From positions 1 through 45,354 of the forward strand of contig CAZUMH010000014.1 of assembly GCA_964621645.1 (NCBI GenBank): a stretch of 45,354 nucleotides of DNA, in the 5' to 3' direction. Below are positions 43,944 through 45,354 of the stretch, piece by piece. This DNA is from CAZUMH01 sp964621645 (GTDB lineage: Bacteria > Zhuqueibacterota > QNDG01 > JAGLOF01). The notes under the pieces were generated by a model. That model had not been told where the DNA came from, did no database searches, and saw only the letters and a list, made by a program, of their open reading frames with translations. The first letter of the stretch is position 1, and every line of letters starts with the position of its first letter. Both the position numbers and the translations under genes were made by a program.

Positions 43944-44681
43944 ATGCACTGGCAGGGATTTTATGTGGACCCCGAACAGGTGGGGGATGAAACCCTCGTC
44001 TTCCTGGGGGAGGAGGTGCGCCACCTATCCCGTTCCCTGCGGAAAAAATCCGGCGACCGTGTCTGGGCCGTCGACGGCCGGGGAGGAGCCTACGAAGTAG
44101 AACTGACCTCATTTTCGAAGGACAGCATAAAGGGCCGGATTATCACGCGGCGCCGCCGGCTGGGGGAAGCGGCGGCCGAGGTAACCCTGGCTCTGGGCCT
44201 GCTCAAGGGTGACCGTTTCGATCAGGTAGTGGAGAAGGCCACCGAACTGGGAGTAGCCCGGATCGTCCCGGTGGAAAGCCGGTATACGGAAGCCGGTGCC
44301 GGCCGGGCGAGACTCAACCGCTGGCGGCGTATTGTCAGAGGGGCCATGAAACAGTCCGGACGGTGCATAGAACCGGAGATTATGCCGGTCCAGTCTTTCC
44401 AGAGAGTGGCGGCCTCGGGGGTCAACAGTCATTTGCGTCTCCTGGCCGAGGCAGAAGATGAGAGCGCTCCTGTATTGAGTTTTTTCCCCCTGAAAGTGCA
44501 GGGAACGCCGCATCTGCTCCTCCTTGTCGGACCTGAAGGGGGATTCAGCCAGGAGGAGGTTGAGGAAGCCCGGGAACAGGGATTTAATGTGGTGAGTCTG
44601 GGGCCACGCCGGTTACGGGCTGATACGGCTGCTATCACCCTGCTTGTACAGGTTCTTGCGGGAATGGAAGAGCTGCAGTAG
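43944..44681 (+). CDS. rsmE: 16S rRNA m3U1498 methyltransferase
   Basis: RsmE methylates U1498 of 16S rRNA using S-adenosylmethionine. The 245-residue protein has a PUA-like N-terminal domain and a SPOUT (trefoil-knot) C-terminal domain. Visible family segments are LSRSLRKKSGDRVWAVDG, KGDRFDQVVEKATELGV, LLVGPEGGFSQEEV and LGPRRLRADTAAI, the last two forming the cofactor knot. It begins 10 nt after the Omp85-type gene with an AGGGGAG-like ribosome site and is likely co-transcribed. Confidence 0.95.
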   Translation: MHWQGFYVDPEQVGDETLVFLGEEVRHLSRSLRKKSGDRVWAVDGRGGAYEVELTSFSKDSIKGRIITRRRRLGEAAAEVTLALGLLKGDRFDQVVEKATELGVARIVPVESRYTEAGAGRARLNRWRRIVRGAMKQSGRCIEPEIMPVQSFQRVAASGVNSHLRLLAEAEDESAPVLSFFPLKVQGTPHLLLLVGPEGGFSQEEVEEAREQGFNVVSLGPRRLRADTAAITLLVQVLAGMEELQ

Positions 44682-44737
44682 AAACCCGAGCAAACTGTAT
44701 TGAATTATCGGACAGATCCCTCTAAAGGGGAGAGAAA

Positions 44738-45354
44738 ATGAGAGTGAAACAGATAACCAAACACGTCTGGAAGGAGGGCCGTGATTACCTCTTTATTGTG
44801 GTTGGGGCTTTCATTATGGCATGCGGCCTCGCCATTTTTCTTGTCGATGCCCGGGTGGTACCGGGGGGTGTAAGCGGTCTCTCCATGAGCCTGCACTACC
44901 TTTCCGGTGGGAAGCTACCCGTGGGACTCGTCATGTGGATCATGAATATTCCCCTTTACATCTGGGGGGTACGGGAGCTGGGTAAACAATTCGGGCTGCG
45001 CACGCTGGTCGGGTTTACAGCCAACGCCTTTTTCATAGATTTCTTACGGGGCAAAATCCCCGGATTTTCTCATCTGCGGCTTCAGGATCATCCTTCGGTT
45101 ATCAGTCTGGGACAGCAGGATTTCTTTATGCAGGTGCTGGTGGGCGGGGTGCTCATGGGGATTGGTCTGGGGATTATTTTTAAGTTTCGCGGCAGCACCG
45201 CCGGTTCGGATGTGCTGGCTGCTGTGGCCCGGAAGCGCTGGGGAGTGAAGCCCGGGGTAACCTTCATGACAGTGGATTCTGCGGTGATCCTGCTGGCAGC
45301 CCTGGTACTGCATCAAAAGCACATGGATTTGACGCGGCCGGTTCTTTCTCTGAC
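44738..45354 (+). CDS. YitT-family membrane protein (partial, cut by window edge)
   Basis: The 205 visible residues have several membrane segments: VVGAFIMACGLAIFLV, GLVMWIMNIPLYIW, QVLVGGVLMGIGLGIIF, and SAVILLAALVL. The GGVSGLSMSL and KFRGSTAGSDVLA motifs of the YitT/DUF161 family are present. The C-terminal DUF2179 domain would lie beyond the window. Function is unknown. AAGGGGAGAG lies just ahead of the ATG. Confidence 0.87.
   Translation, partial: MRVKQITKHVWKEGRDYLFIVVGAFIMACGLAIFLVDARVVPGGVSGLSMSLHYLSGGKLPVGLVMWIMNIPLYIWGVRELGKQFGLRTLVGFTANAFFIDFLRGKIPGFSHLRLQDHPSVISLGQQDFFMQVLVGGVLMGIGLGIIFKFRGSTAGSDVLAAVARKRWGVKPGVTFMTVDSAVILLAALVLHQKHMDLTRPVLSL

Noticed and set aside
1..45354. CRISPR arrays, tRNA or rRNA genes, insertion sequences
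   Set aside because: No regularly spaced repeats, no cloverleaf-like segments in the gaps between genes, no transposase or integrase frames.

Overview
The window reads as chromosome from a diderm (outer-membrane) bacterium. It has a TonB-dependent receptor with a carboxypeptidase-like N-terminal domain, two Omp85-type barrels, a lipobox lipoprotein, a Tat-exported protein and periplasmic murein enzymes. The mix (rhomboid protease with a DUF6576-like tail, S23/IVS-type four-helix protein, DUF362 and DUF6599 proteins, PPDK_N proteins fused to receiver domains) fits the FCB superphylum and related candidate phyla better than Proteobacteria or Firmicutes. The phylum cannot be fixed from this sequence. 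No rRNA, tRNA, CRISPR array, integrase or intact insertion sequence was seen.

Left block (1-9.4 kb, minus strand) is one long co-directional run: a VanZ/LamG-like membrane protein, leuS, a small outer-membrane-type protein, a rhomboid protease, an N-acetylmuramoyl-L-alanine amidase, murI and the partial yifB/comM. A divergent plus-strand group (9.6-11.8 kb) holds a GroES-like protein, an M29-type aminopeptidase-like protein and a nitroreductase.

Central block (12-26.3 kb) is the most unusual part. Three paralogous proteins carry the ATP-binding PPDK_N domain of PEP synthase/pyruvate phosphate dikinase. All lack the swivelling His domain and the PEP/pyruvate barrel, and all share instead a C-terminal module with G-x-GRWGS and S-x-G-[T/S]-HF motifs. 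One has two N-terminal receiver domains. One has an N-terminal sensor module and a C-terminal nucleotidyltransferase. One is the bare core. They sit with a metallophosphoesterase, a glutamate-type dehydrogenase, a single-domain response regulator, an NtrC-type sigma-54 activator and its histidine kinase. The kinase shares its sensor module with the nucleotidyltransferase fusion. A good sigma-54 promoter lies ahead of the response regulator/dehydrogenase/PPDK_N run. I infer a signalling circuit linking nitrogen or energy state to these kinase-like proteins, and I know of no named system with this make-up.

The block is bracketed by direct repeats: the intact nitroreductase gene on its left, and on its right a 5'-truncated copy of the same gene whose first homologous codon (Trp) has become a stop. 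This suggests the block was inserted or moved.

Right block (27-45 kb, plus strand) has a small unknown gene with a strong terminator and a TfoX-N protein. Next comes an envelope operon: DUF362, DUF6599, DUF2085, a membrane protein, a lipoprotein and a TonB-dependent receptor. It is followed by a four-helix protein coupled to a phosphohexomutase, then DUF4390-like and Ppx/GppA genes. The last group is a TPR/thioredoxin-like protein without CXXC, an FG-GAP/VCBS protein, two Omp85-like barrels, rsmE and a partial YitT-family gene.
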